Positions 12,401 through 23,100 of a DNA stretch of 64,000 nucleotides are shown piece after piece (the stretch's first letter is position 1; every line of letters begins with the position of its first letter). The notes beneath the pieces were generated by a model. That model was not told the DNA's origin, did no database searches, and was given only the letters and a program-made list of their open reading frames with translations. This stretch comes from Syngnathus acus. Taxonomy: Eukaryota > Chordata > Actinopteri > Syngnathiformes > Syngnathidae. A program made the translations under genes and the position numbers. The stretch covers positions 3,910,491 to 3,974,490 of the forward strand of contig NC_051092.1 of assembly GCF_901709675.1 (NCBI RefSeq). Direction: 5' to 3'.

Positions 12401-15400
12401 CTCATCTCGTTTGGATTTGGGGTGGAAAAAAAAAAAGAAATGTTTGTTTCAAGCTTGGCTTCCACTCTAATTCATTGGTAAATCTCATCTCTCTGGCTCC
12501 CGGACCAAACGTGCCGCCGCAGGACCGTGCTTATCTTGCTGACGACATTGGTGGTTTCAGCCATCGCTACCGACTGGCTCTGCTGGGATTGCCTCAACCG
12601 AGGCTTCCTGCCCAGCGATGAGGTCTCCAGAGCCTTCCTGGCCTCCTTCATTTTGGTCTTCGACCTCCTCATTGTCATGCAGGTAGGCACGCTCCCCAGT
12701 GGCCAATTAAAAACAACACACACACACACACAAATGGGAGTCGCCGGGATGTCTCTCGGTCTTGGTCTCTGCAATTTCCCGTCCTCCCATCCCCCCTCTC
12801 CCGATTCATCAATGACTGGCTGTGGTGCCGAGCAGCAAGAGGAGCGTTTGATCATGTTCGGCTGGCTTGGACACAAATACATTTTGATCTATTTTCCCTA
12901 CATGTACTTGGTCAGTCCCACCCAACAGGAACCCTCTACAATTTGAGCTGCCTTCATTTCCTCTTATGATGACTCACAAGATCATTGGACACACACACAC
13001 ACACACACAAACACAAACCGGCGCCTCCCATAGGAACATCACTCGGGCCTGTCTCATTGTGGCTCATAAATATGCAGATGTGTTTGTCCAGGCAAAAACA
13101 ACAACTTCAAGGAGCGGCTATTGAGCGTGAATAAAAAGTCTGATTGGGATTGTCGTCACTCTGTTAATTATTTGCCTTTTTCCGCTTCACCGTACTTAAA
13201 ACGGTTCAACCGGGCCGTTATCGATCACTTGGGATTATTATAAACACGGCTATGGTATTGTTCTATTTTAGGAGACGTAGACTGGAGAGAAATGCCAGAC
13301 AAATGCTAATGTTAGCATAGCGTGACAGTATGAAATAAGGGCAGGACAAAATTGAAATGTAGCTTGAGTTGCTAAAGCATTGGAAGCTTCGTATTTGGCT
13401 GAGGTCAAGCAGGGGTCACGTTCCGTAGTAACCCATTCGCTACCATTGACGAGAATAGACGTCAAACATGACTTTGTGCTGGGCAGTGAATGAGTTAAGC
13501 GCACCAGAAGGAGCAAAACCGATTTCTTATTAAAGCCCGATGCTAATTTGCATGGCCGCTAGTGTGGCGAATTTCGCGCAATTATTCCAATTTTAATATC
13601 ATTAATTCCTTCTTCCACTCGAGTGAATCGCAACATTTCTTCACCGCTCGCTTGCCAGTCACGGCTTGCCCTGGAGTGATTGATTATTTTGGTCTGTCGC
13701 GACGCCTCCTAGTGTTCACCGAGACAACCCCGCCATGGAGGACGCTGCGGTTCAAACCCAGTTAATCCTCCCTGAGAAAACATGTGCGCTGTTGTTCTCA
13801 AGCTAATTAATGGATCTGTTTGAGATTCCTGCCTCCAAGCTACGGTTTACTTTTCTACCCGTGTCTTTGTAATTACACTGCTAAAAAAAAAACAACTCCT
13901 TTGTGTGGGTGTGTGTCTCGCAATACAAACCCAAAGTGTTTATTATCTCCATCTTTTGTCACTTTGGCTCGTTTCTTTTGCCGGAGGAGCCTAGAAATGC
14001 CACGCTCGTTAGCGCTGCTCATGGCTGCGGCCTCCGCGGCACGCACCGGACGTCTGCTGGGCCTAATTACTATCTTTGGACACTTTCACCAGGCTCGCCG
14101 TGACTTTGACTCGTCGTCGAGGGTCTCCTGAGTTCGGCCTGATTTGCACGGATTGCCTTTTGCACTGCACATCTTTATATTGGCTCGTCCTCGCGCCTGT
14201 TTTTGTCGAAAGGAACCTCTACGGTAGTGACCGAGGACTGGACTTCATTAATAGCTTGGGAGTTGCTATTCCCTCCAGAAATATGAGCACATTGGGAATT
14301 GCAGTGTGAATTTTAATATCATAACACACACTAGGCGTTGCGGTATATGAAGTGACGCTCGGTCTATGAAATCCCAAGTATTGGACTTTTCTCAGTAATA
14401 AGTCAACTAAAGTATGTTTTGATTCATCTAAGCCCTTCATGGATTTATTATTATTAAATATTATTAAATAATTATAATTGCATCACTCTCAACAGAGTCA
14501 TACATGACACTTTTTTTGTTGTTAAATTTTTAGACTCAGTTGTTTAATTTCACACTTGAAGGGAAGGCGGCTACTCCAGCGAAGAAGTCCCATTTTGATA
14601 AGATGTCCTTTTTTCAGAACATACCTTTAGTTATGCTCTGCGTGTACGCAGGACTGGGAGTTCCCTCACTTCATGGGCAACATGGATATCAAATTGCCAG
14701 GACTGCCAACAGCACAGTTGAATTTCAAGCTTCCTGTCTGCAAATATATCTTCAAAGAGGAGTACCGCATTCACATCACAGGTACGGTGACTTTTATTCT
14801 CAACGTGATTTGCTCCGTCGTGAACAAATATGTTCTTGTGTCCCCTCTCAGGTAAGTGGTTCAACTACGGCATCATCTTCCTGGTGCTGATTTTGGACTT
14901 GAACATGTGGAAGAACCAGATCTTCTACCAGCCGTACGAGTACGGTCAGTACGTGGGGCCCGGCGAGTACATCTTTAACGTGGAGAAAGCCGAAAGCCTC
15001 AGGACGTTGAACCGCAGCACGCTGACGTACGAGTGGCGCGCCAACAACGTGGACCCGAGCACCAATCGCTCCTATAAAGAGCAGGACCTGTGGCTGCACA
15101 GTCGCTACATTGGGGCTAGCATGGCGCTCAAGTGCCTGGCCTTCCTCCCCAGCCTGCTAACGTTCATCAGCTTCGGTGGCTTCATCTTGATGCTGGGCCG
15201 ATTCTCCGACAGCGAGACCGAAAACCAAGACAATAGCTACGAGAGGATGAAGCGCAAGTCGTCATGTGGCAAAGAGACGGCCGTCACCCCCGAGGAAGGT
15301 CAGGACGTCGACGAGTCCGACGGCCTCAAGCGCTCGGGAACGTCCGTACCGCTGCTGACGGAAGCCGAGGACGCCCCGGTGCCGCCCCCCGCCAGCGACA

Positions 15401-15555
15401 CGGTGGAAGAGGCGCATCCCAGCGCCGCCGGTGACCTCGAGGCCTCCGAGGAATCGACCATCTCTCACGAGATCGCCTTCCTCAGGTGGCTCGGCATTGA
15501 ACGTGAAGCAGAGGAAACGGGCGTCTCTCAGGACGTCGCCCACGACCCGCTGTGA
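3192..15555 (+). CDS. tmem117: Transmembrane protein 117, complete CDS in 7 exons (534 aa)
   Basis: A multipass membrane protein of the TMEM117 family. In mammals it has been linked to ER-stress-induced cell death, but its molecular activity is not established. The coding exons are 3192-3471, 4732-4864, 9801-9900, 11442-11539, 12523-12682, 14652-14781 and 14852-15555, with matching phases at all six introns and a sum of 1,605 bases. Hydrophobic segments lie at about residues 18-33, 67-83, 110-133, 205-220, 241-256, 304-320 and 394-415. Between the last two is a long loop with two N-glycosylation sequons (N354-R-S, N372-R-S). The tail after residue 418 is hydrophilic, begins with a basic RMKRKSS patch near 432 and becomes acidic and proline-rich. 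The N-terminus MEPASRLRYYFRHPWSR and exon 5 to 7 core agree with the human protein as I recall it (514 aa). The tail is the diverged part. Neighbours: twf1 head to head, nell2 tail to tail. Confidence 0.95.
3472..4731 (+). other. tmem117 intron 1 (between coding exons 1 and 2)
   Basis: A 1,260-bp phase-1 intron with GTAAGT donor and TTCTCACCTTCAG acceptor. It carries a T-rich run at about 4082-4100 and nothing else recognisable. Confidence 0.9.
4732..4864 (+). CDS. tmem117: tmem117 coding exon 2 (residues 94-138)
   Basis: The exon encodes RYLRLKAFHEDHGSWMTMFF and the third hydrophobic segment, ending in LLMAGSM and the first two bases of an E codon. The acceptor is ACCTTCAG, the donor GTAAGC, phase 1 in and phase 2 out. 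Confidence 0.95.
4865..9800 (+). other. tmem117 intron 2 (4.9 kb)
   Basis: The largest tmem117 intron. It holds homopolymer runs (C at about 4877-4889, G at 5065-5078 and 6350-6365, T at 5729-5745), a CCAT tract at about 5980-5999, and a homeodomain-motif cluster near 6489-6535 listed separately. No exon of another gene was recognised. Confidence 0.85.
6430..6560. promoter_or_regulatory. Candidate enhancer: TAAT homeodomain-site cluster
   Basis: Within about 50 bp lie the palindrome CTAATTAG (6489-6496), TTTAATTAA (6506-6514) and CCATTAATCA (6526-6535), all matching homeodomain core sites. The surroundings are not simple AT repeat. Dense, varied TAAT cores in an intron often mark conserved developmental enhancers; this is inference and conservation was not tested. 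Confidence 0.35.
9801..9900 (+). CDS. tmem117: tmem117 coding exon 3 (residues 139-171)
   Basis: The exon encodes SHMVTDQMGIKNTSFMKMAA then VGTWMGDFSTAWM, a well-conserved loop of the family. Acceptor GTGGTAG, donor GTGAGA, phase 2 in and 0 out. Confidence 0.94.
9901..11441 (+). other. tmem117 intron 3
   Basis: A 1,541-bp phase-0 intron. A short CA tract lies at about 11150-11162. Open frames at 10011-10322 and 10896-11198 look like chance frames. Nothing else is recognisable. Confidence 0.88.
11442..11539 (+). CDS. tmem117: tmem117 coding exon 4 (residues 172-203)
   Basis: The exon encodes VTDMMLQDNNYPHWGKDARR then FWKQGNNRIVLF and the first two bases of W204. It follows TTATTTCTACAG and ends at TTCTG|GTAAGA. 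It is too short for ORF scans, but phase and similarity to TMEM117 fit exactly between exons 3 and 5. Confidence 0.93.
11540..12522 (+). other. tmem117 intron 4
   Basis: A 983-bp phase-2 intron, very AT-rich at about 11975-12065 with alternating TAAT/ATTA words that can fold back on themselves. No gene is seen. Confidence 0.88.
12523..12682 (+). CDS. tmem117: tmem117 coding exon 5 (residues 204-257)
   Basis: The exon encodes membrane segment four (TVLILLTTLVVSAIATDW), the invariant-looking LNRGFLPSDEVSRAFLASFI and segment five, ending VMQ at the donor GTAGGC. Acceptor CCGCCGCAG. This is the best conserved part of the protein. Confidence 0.96.
12683..14651 (+). other. tmem117 intron 5
   Basis: A 1,969-bp phase-0 intron with CA tracts at about 12718-12731 and 12988-13010. 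No other gene signal is seen. Confidence 0.88.
14652..14781 (+). CDS. tmem117: tmem117 coding exon 6 (residues 258-300)
   Basis: The exon encodes DWEFPHFMGNMDIKLPGLPT and, further on, IFKEEYRIHIT, then one base of G301. Acceptor GTACGCAG, donor GTACGG. The only intron after it is 70 bp. Confidence 0.95.
14782..14851 (+). other. tmem117 intron 6 (70 bp)
   Basis: A near-minimal intron running from GTACGG to CCCCTCTCAG. Removing it joins T300 to G301-K-W in frame. Confidence 0.92.
14852..15555 (+). CDS. tmem117: tmem117 coding exon 7 (residues 301-534, stop)
   Basis: The exon encodes membrane segments six and seven (KWFNYGIIFLVLILDLNMW; CLAFLPSLLTFISFGGFILM), the glycosylatable loop between them and the cytoplasmic-type tail, ending at TGA 15553-15555. 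The exon starts with GTAAGTGG directly after CTCTCAG, so acceptor and a donor-like sequence are fused (see findings). The tail is GC-rich and acidic. Confidence 0.95.
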
Positions 15556-16124
15556 CCTGCGAACCGTATCGCGTTTCTACTGATAGTTTCTTACAGCTCT
15601 CATTTGAAACCAAAACCGGATCTTTCCAAACTGCGGCCTGGTGGATTTTTTGCATTTCCATTACTCGGTGTCTTATAACGGAGGCCTTTTCCTTGCTCCC
15701 CACCGCTTCCAGGTCCAATCAACAGTCGTGCCTTGACAATCATCCAAATATAATGTCAGCCTTCTCCATCAAAGTGGAGACACGCTTTTGCCTCGATCCA
15801 AAGTGCCTACTTTTGGCCTTTTATTTCGTTGGGATATTGTTCTTTAAAATCTGCAACATTTATATTCACTCAACTGCTTTCTGACATTTTTCTTTTGACC
15901 CCCCCCTCCTCCCTTCAAGATAAAAGACGAATTTGCATACATTTGTGAAAAGCTCATACAGAAAAGAGTCTTAATTGAATAACAGCCGTATTACTCACAG
16001 ACATAAGTGCAGTAATAGGATTTGCCTTTGCATTCATCCAAATTATAATTCACTCAATGCATGATGCTGTAATATTCTCGAATGTGTGTCATTTTTAAAA
16101 GGAGGCAAACAGAAGAATAAACCA
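15556..16124 (+). other. tmem117 3' UTR (extent inferred)
   Basis: Noncoding sequence from the stop to the first good AATAAA (16116-16121). The open frame at 15552-15884 resembles nothing known. Confidence 0.5.
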
Positions 16125-16202
16125 AGAAAGATTTAGGCACTTACAGGAATAATAACTGGGCTGCGGAGAGCACAAACGTGTGTGTGTGTGTGTGTGTGTG
16201 TA
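16116..16202 (+). terminator. Candidate tmem117 polyadenylation signal
   Basis: AATAAA at 16116-16121 is followed by a (TG) run at 16179-16202 that could serve as a GU-rich downstream element, although the spacing is longer than usual. A second AATAAA at 16401-16406 is an alternative. Confidence 0.4.
16179..16202. repeat. (TG)n tract
   Basis: About 12 TG units between the tmem117 polyadenylation candidates. Confidence 0.92.
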
Positions 16203-16540
16203 TGCACGGGATGAAGAGGTGGCTGTATTTGCCATAATATTCTGGAAAACGCTCGGCTGTGTAATTTAAACATGAAACATCACTAAGGAGATTCGAGTAG
16301 TTAATGTGGAAACGTCTCTTCCAGTTTGTGTCATTTTTATTCGAAGCGGACAAAAAAAAGTTGTCATTGTTTGAATGAATTCAAAATAATCTGCTGAAGC
16401 AATAAATTTGTACATTTATGACATTTTTAAGATGTGATCTTTGGTCAATTTCAGGGTGGCGTTTGTGAGAGAAAAAGAAATCAGCAATTTTGCAAAGAAG
16501 GCACAAATGAGAGAAAAAAAAGCATGAAAGTTAAATGTAC

Positions 16541-16546
16541 TTTATT
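16541..16546 (-). terminator. Candidate nell2 polyadenylation signal
   Basis: TTTATT on the plus strand reads AATAAA on the minus strand, about 580 bases past the nell2 stop, followed by U-rich sequence. It is the first canonical signal after the stop. Confidence 0.45.
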
Positions 16547-16823
16547 TCACTATGACACAATAACAAGCTGGGAAATAAAAAAAAAAGAACTAACAAACAT
16601 ATGACTAAAAGAGAAGTGCAATAAAAGCTACAAAACAGCACAAAATACAGACGACTGGTAAAGTGGCAAAATAAATCGCTAACGGGCCTCTAAGGAATCA
16701 TCATCATCGTCATCATTTTAGCACTTAAGAAATTTGCAAAAAGAAAATCTTTTGGACATCAAGCACAATCATGCCAGTTAATATTGATATTTTACAAGGT
16801 TCATGTGGATGCTCAAACGGGCC

Positions 16824-16849
16824 TTCATCATCATCATCATCATCATCAT
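16824..16849. repeat. (CAT)n trinucleotide tract
   Basis: Eight to nine CAT units in the inferred nell2 3' UTR, with a related short tract at about 16697-16716. Confidence 0.9.
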
Positions 16850-17012
16850 GTTAGCTATCATAAACGTTTGGTAGAAAGACAAGTGTTAGTATTTTCATTT
16901 AGATTTTTTTTTTTAATGAACGCACCAATCCTGCTGGCATTGACAATGAAACAATAACAATAAATTTCCGCCCTAAACAAGCCTGACGAGATCAGTGAGG
17001 AGACATTCAAGT

Positions 17013-17062
17013 GGGGGGGGGGGGGGGGGGGGGGATATTTGTTTCCCTTTTTTTTTTTTTTT
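17013..17062. repeat. G22 run followed by T run
   Basis: Twenty-two G (17013-17034), then a T-rich run (about 17048-17062), inside the inferred nell2 3' UTR, where the mRNA would read A-rich then C22. Confidence 0.93.
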
Positions 17063-17124
17063 CTTCCCCTTTAACTTTCTTGTATTTTACATGGAGAATG
17101 CTGTACAGGTGCCTTTGCCAGCCA

Positions 17125-17166
17125 CTAAAGGCACATGGGGTCCACTGAGCAACAGATGTGTCCGTT
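17125..17166 (-). CDS. nell2: nell2 coding exon 20: last 13 residues and stop
   Basis: After the acceptor GTTAACAG comes [13 protein letters not shown] and TAG. Only 42 coding bases, but it matches the recalled vertebrate NELL2 terminus up to the last residues, where this copy ends about two residues earlier. A 101-bp intron separates it from exon 19. Confidence 0.93.
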   Translation of the reverse strand, partial: NGHICCSVDPMCL

Positions 17167-20100
17167 CTGTTAACACAAAGACAACAAATCGCTGATCAGC
17201 CACAGACAAATCCAGCTTGCAGACTCAGCAAAAAAAAAAAAAGTTTCATCTTGGGTGTATCCGTTACCTTGCATTGACACAGGGTGCACTCGGTGCCGTG
17301 CTTGACCCAAGAGGAGCCGCTGAAGCGCGGGACGCCGTGCTCGTCGGCACAGGTCTTGGTGATGTCGTTGCGGATGGTGTCCGCCTGGCAGGGGTCGCTC
17401 ACGCAGCGAGGGCAGCACTCGCCTTCGGCCACCGCCGTGAACTCGCAGTCCACGGGCGGGCACGGCAGAGGCCAGCAGTCCACCTGCCCCTGCTACGCAA
17501 CACGACGACAACACGGACTATTTTTAAAAAGCTAACGTCGCCGACGAATCAGTGCGGAGCGATCGCAGTAAACAACAACGTTGGTAGAAAGTGTCTTTCG
17601 CGAATCGCTGTTGAGTCGAGTCGCATATTTCCCGGGAACGAGTGTCTTCAAAGCCGACGCTTCGGGTCAGGCTGCAGAACGCTTCTCCCCAATGCCATGA
17701 ACCATCAAGCTCTCTTTTCAAGCCGGCACAGCTGCAGGTGGCAGATAGACACGGCGGGATGCGTTTTGATGATCTGGCCATTTCTAGAAATTGACAGTCG
17801 CCAGCAGTTCGCTTCTGGGTAAAGACGAGCACAGTCTTGGACCTTTTACATGATGACATGTCCTTATGCAGATGTGCGGAGGCTGTGCCGCCCCGCTGAG
17901 GCCGGAGCGGCATCCCCCCGTCCATTTCACGCATCATCATCGCCACTGGAGCTCGTGGTCCGCGGTCTGTGCGCTTTAGCGGCCTGCGTGTTACCTCCCG
18001 CCGCTGTCAACACGCACACTGAGCGCAGCACGCTTGGCCTTGACCTTTTCAGATTGTTTGTAAACAAGAGACGGAAAACAATTTCCATGCAGCCTTTAAA
18101 GGTAGGCATCTGACTTTTTCAAGATATCATTTTAAAATACGGCGTCCCTAATGAAAAGGCCAGTCAGCGATGGCATAAAAATAAGCCGATTTGTGCGTCA
18201 CTCAACAGACGGCGTGAGACACCAAAAGTGGGAGAGACGCAGCAGCACGTAAAGCGTGACTTTGCCACTCTCGGGAGTCTCTCACGAGTCCGCCTACGTG
18301 CTACGTCGACAACGTCGAGAGAAAAAGGGAAACAGCGGACGCTTGACCCGTGAAAAGAGTCAAGCGGCGATCTGAGTTTGGACCCACGGCACAAAAACAC
18401 ACAAGCTTGATGAACACAAATCTTCGCCCCTCCCACACAGAATCGTCTGCAATCGTGTTGGGCCCGTTAAATCAAACGACCGTGCGAAAAGGTCTTTTGG
18501 AATCCTCCTCCATCTTCAATTCCTCCTCTTCATTTTTTCCCCCCATGGCCGGCTGGTCCCCTCGCCAAAACTAGAAACTCTTACGCCTCCGCCGGTGTTT
18601 CTATGGCGACCGCAGTGCTGTCAAGTGTTGCGATACGATTTTGTTTTATGTTGTAAACAACTCCAAAATCATGTGAAGCGTGCTGCGAGAGATGTTTTCA
18701 GTGACAAATGTAGGCATCAGCAATGACACCATGTCGGGAATCCCCCTCACGGGACCCCTCTCGACTGGCGGCTAGTAGCGAGCCTGCAGAGACGACCAGG
18801 ACAGGACTCGCAACCTCAGTAGACACTGCAGTGACATGTCTGTTTTCGGGAACCCCCCTTAACGGGCCCCCTGCTTTCAGGCCGATTAGCTAATTTAGTT
18901 GTGATTTTTGTTTAGCCTGGAGTGCACCTGGGGGGGTCTACAAACATCCCTGAATGCAAACATCTGCGCTAGCAGTGAGCTGCTGACATGATGATGAAAT
19001 GACGATAATAATAAAAAAATAATAATGGAGTAAACAGGAGCAACTTTTGTGCAATGCATCGTGTCGTGCGCTCACCAGGCACTGGCACTGTTGGCAGTTC
19101 TCCACCCAGGTGTCGCCACTGCCGTAGGTCAGCGCTCCGTTCTGGTGCAGACACTGGCTGCTCAAGCGCGGGTCGCACTCGGGGCAACAGAAGAGGTCAG
19201 CACTGGGGTTGTCGCAGTCGCACACCATCCTGCGACACATCACCTGGCCGGCCTGTCCCCAAACCAAAACAAAGGTTAGATCGTCGACCTGGCATCATCT
19301 TTTGGATCTCCAGCCGCGCCCGCCACCTCGCAAACAATTACTTGTTTACGCCGAGCGCTGGGCTCGACTAATTTTGACGGGCGGCCATTCCATCTCTCCA
19401 ATCAATTAATACGAGGCATTCCATTAGGGAGCCACTCTTGCCCCATTCTTTTGTCATCAAATGAATAATTTTCTGCTTGCTCATTCGCTACCGACACTAA
19501 TCTGCCATAATCGCATTCCGCTCTCACCAGGCGTGGCATTAGTGACTCACATGGCATTGTATACATTTTTAGCGAAAACAAGATTGTCTGTAAATTAAAG
19601 CCAGATGATGTGACATTTTGCGAAGAAAGATCACCGTTGTCAATTCCGACGGCGTGCATCGTAAAGATGGCCGTCTTCTCTTGCCCACACACAAAGAGAC
19701 GATTAGTTGCAACCTTGCCGCACGATTCGCAAACGTTGTACTTTTTTGCGCCGGTGCGTATTGTTTCAAATGTCACTGATTGTTTCAGCGGGAAGGACGA
19801 AAAAAAGGACATTACAAGTTGGCATTTGCTGCTGATTGGCCCGTCAGGGGACACAAAGAGAAAGAGAGAGAGGAACGTCTCTCCTTCAGCGCTTTGGCAG
19901 ACGTACAAGAAAAGACTTGAAACATCAGCATCATCGTACCCCCCCCCCCCCTAAGTGTAAAAGGAAGACTCGGGTCACCTGGCAGGAGCAGACAGAGCAG
20001 CGGTCGTTGTCCAGCACCCAAATCTGCCCGCTGTGCTTGACCTTGTTGTCGTGGACGCAGTCGCCGGTGCAGTTGTGGCCGTGCGGGCAGCGGCAGTCGT

Positions 20101-23100
20101 AGCCTCCGTCCAGGTTGAAGCAAACCGTGTCGTTGGCGCACGTGTTACGGCCCGTCTTGCATTCGTTGATATCTGCTCGCCGCAGGGAAACACATCCTGA
20201 TCATCAAGCACCATCTGAATTTTGACGCCGTACGGCAGCTAGCTCATTTGCGTCACGGGCCACATCGTAGTTATAGTTTCCGACGTCTTCTATGTACAGT
20301 TTAGGCTACAAAACAAACTGATGAATAACTAGATTGAATTGAGAGACTAGTAAAAACTGTTCAAATATTTTTAAAAAGACGAATGGTAATAAAAATTGCA
20401 AGCAATATTTTTAACGTGAAGACAATCTGGAATTTTAGTACGACGCAAAGTTGATGCAAAATTTGCCACAGAAAATGATATGGCGGGCCATATCTGGACC
20501 CCCGGGCCTCGGGTTTGACACCGATGCTGTACGATGAGGCTGAAAATTGTCGACAGTTTTCATTTAGCGCTTGAGCGTGGCCAAATGGAAGCTTGTTTTT
20601 TTTTCTTCTTCTGACGTGTTCCCCCTCGCCCACCCCGTGAACTCAAAGTGACAGAGGCGGGATGGGGTCAACGGGCGGCGAGGCGCCAGCTCTGTTGTTA
20701 CATCGGAACGCTTGCGTGTTCCTCAGCAACAGCGGGCTGCCTCTTGACAGCCGACACATCTTTAGACAGACATTTTGGAAAAGGAGCGTTCCGGGTGAAT
20801 TATTTCAAAAAGAACATTTTGAGCATTTGCAGGTATTGTACATGCAACACATTCTAAAGAAGTGTAAATAATTGTAATTTTTTTTCTCTCTCGAAACGAT
20901 ATCAGGCCTCGAATGACGATAAGGAGACACATTTGTCGCACGTGTGATATTGCGACTCACCGACGCACGACTCTCCGTTGGCGGAAAACAAGCCGTTGTC
21001 ATGGTAGCCGTCGCGGCACTCGCAGTGGTACCAGCCGGGCAAGTTGACACAAGTGGATTTACTATCGCACTCCACAAAGCCGTCCGCACACTCGTCGATA
21101 TCTGAGGAGGAAGGACGTGACGGGAAGAGTTCAAGTCACAAGATGTATTCGAGGCCGGCGGGCATCCTTCGAGCCGTTCATAATTTGATGTCTGGCTTTT
21201 GAATGAATTTCATCTTATTGATTAAAGCACAGCTGCATTGTTGTGAAAGAAGGACGGGGCGCGTCGATATACGAGATGGCAGCTAATGAATCCAACGCTG
21301 CGCTGCGTGAGGCCGCCCGGGAAAGCAAAGCAAAAATATAAAAAACATGAGTACAGTGAAAAGAAAGACAACTTAAAAGTTTATGTGTGATGTCTGTTAT
21401 AAATGAAACGGAGCTGCTACTGAATCAAAAAGATGTGAGGAGATAAAAATAAAAATGAGCTCAAGATAAATGGATTTGGACCACAAATACGATGTTACCG
21501 AGATGTTGTAAAGGGAATAAAAAGAAATATTTTCTGGGGGGAGGGTTGTTAATTTTTCTTCCCAGAAAGAACGTTTTTCAACACACACAAACATCTTAAT
21601 AAAAGTCTAAAAAAAAAAAAAAACTAAAATAAAAGTCAGACTGTTTTACATTTGAACAGTCTTAACTGTCATACAAGTTTTAAAATAAGTCAACCATTCA
21701 AAATCATATGAACAAAATAGTTTCTTGATTTTTTTTGGAGTAAGGTTAAGATTCTGAAATCAATAGAAATCTTTTTGTCATGTGGGGCAAACAAAGGAGC
21801 GCAGCCATCAATTCGTTTCATTAGAAGGAAACAAAAAACACAAAAGCAGGTTTTAGAACAAACAAAAATGCTATCTGAACAAAAGACCGACATCACTAAA
21901 ACATCTTGGTTGGGCTTGAACGCGGACAAAGAACCCGCGCAACAGAAAGATGGCAGCTAAATACAAACCAACTGACAAGGAGCACCTGGACAAAAGTTTG
22001 GAGGGAGCTGATTGGCTAACACCAGGGACCAGGTAAACCAACACAGGTGGGTCTGACATTCGCTAAAGCGATACAAACCCGATAATTTCTAGAATCAAGC
22101 ATTTGGTTTTTAAAAGTGGAGTTTGCAATTTAAAAAGAAGAAAAAAAAAAAACTTTTTATCAGCAGTTGAGCATCAAATTCGATATTGAAAAAAAAACAA
22201 GCGCCCGAAGAAAAACAACCAATCGGGTATCGACTGCATGACTTCCACAAAGATATCCGTATCAATGTTATTTTCCAATCGCAAAACCCGCCGAAATTAA
22301 TTGACTCACTTTCATCATTAACTTCAACCAACATCAACGAGGATGAAAATAGAGCAGCGTCCTGCCGTTTCTCCACAAGGTAAAAATAAACATCGAGCGA
22401 CATCGCCGACATTTAATTAAACTAAAGGGCCAGGCCCGCGTGAGCTTGGGATGGGGGGGTGGGCAAAGCCAACAGGCTCAGACTTGAGCGGAGATTAAAT
22501 GCGTCTGCACGGCTGGCTTTAATATTTTTCTTCGCCATGCACGATGCCCCCTCCCCTCATTATAAAAACGGCAATGTGTGCCATGTGACCTTCTCGGCGA
22601 CGGGCTGCCCCGCCTCCCCGCCGAGGTCCCCCGCCGCCCGGCCACTAATGGGATTAAGGTCTATTGGCTAATGAGCTCTCAGCCTTTTAATAGAATTTCC
22701 GCAGCGGATTAAGTGTTGATCAAATGCGCCGCAGATTAGGGCCTTATCTATTTCAAAGTTAGCCTTTTTTTTTTTTTTTTCTTTGCCGGGAATGAGGTAG
22801 GGGGCCGGAAATCTATTTATTTCAAATGAATCTAAATTCTGCTCGAGAAGAATCCAAGTCCGCAGGTGCATTACCTCATCCTTGGCTATTTATAGGCCGT
22901 GTTTAAAAATATGCCAATGGTATTATTTTCAGCCCGTCACGAGGTTAGACCTGCGACAAACGAATCGTCGTTTTTTTTTTTTCCCCCTTTCATCCGTGCG
23001 AGGCTCGTCGGTTACAATTAGCACGTGGGCCCGTGTTTTCGGGACCTCGCACGAGTTTGGGGCAGCTGCGACGGATGCCCGCTTGCATTATTCACAACTT

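Larger units (their letters stand above)
16515..17124 (-). other. nell2 3' UTR (extent inferred)
   Basis: Downstream of the nell2 TAG on the minus strand. It contains on the plus strand a 22-base G run (17013-17034; a C run in the mRNA), a T run at about 17048-17062 and CAT/ATG trinucleotide tracts at about 16691-16716 and 16824-16849. It ends near the AATAAA complement at 16541-16546. Confidence 0.5.

Noticed and set aside
12472-12946. Overlapping frames of 136-139 codons around tmem117 exon 5
   Set aside because: The plus-strand frame is exon 5 plus intron readthrough. The minus-strand frame is its shadow.
15262-15543. 93-codon minus-strand frame opposite tmem117 exon 7
   Set aside because: It is a shadow of a GC-rich coding exon and has no independent similarity.
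17217-17822. 201-codon plus-strand frame across nell2 exon 19
   Set aside because: It is antisense to a confirmed, cysteine-rich nell2 exon. The composition (alanine and arginine rich) is what a complemented VWC exon gives.
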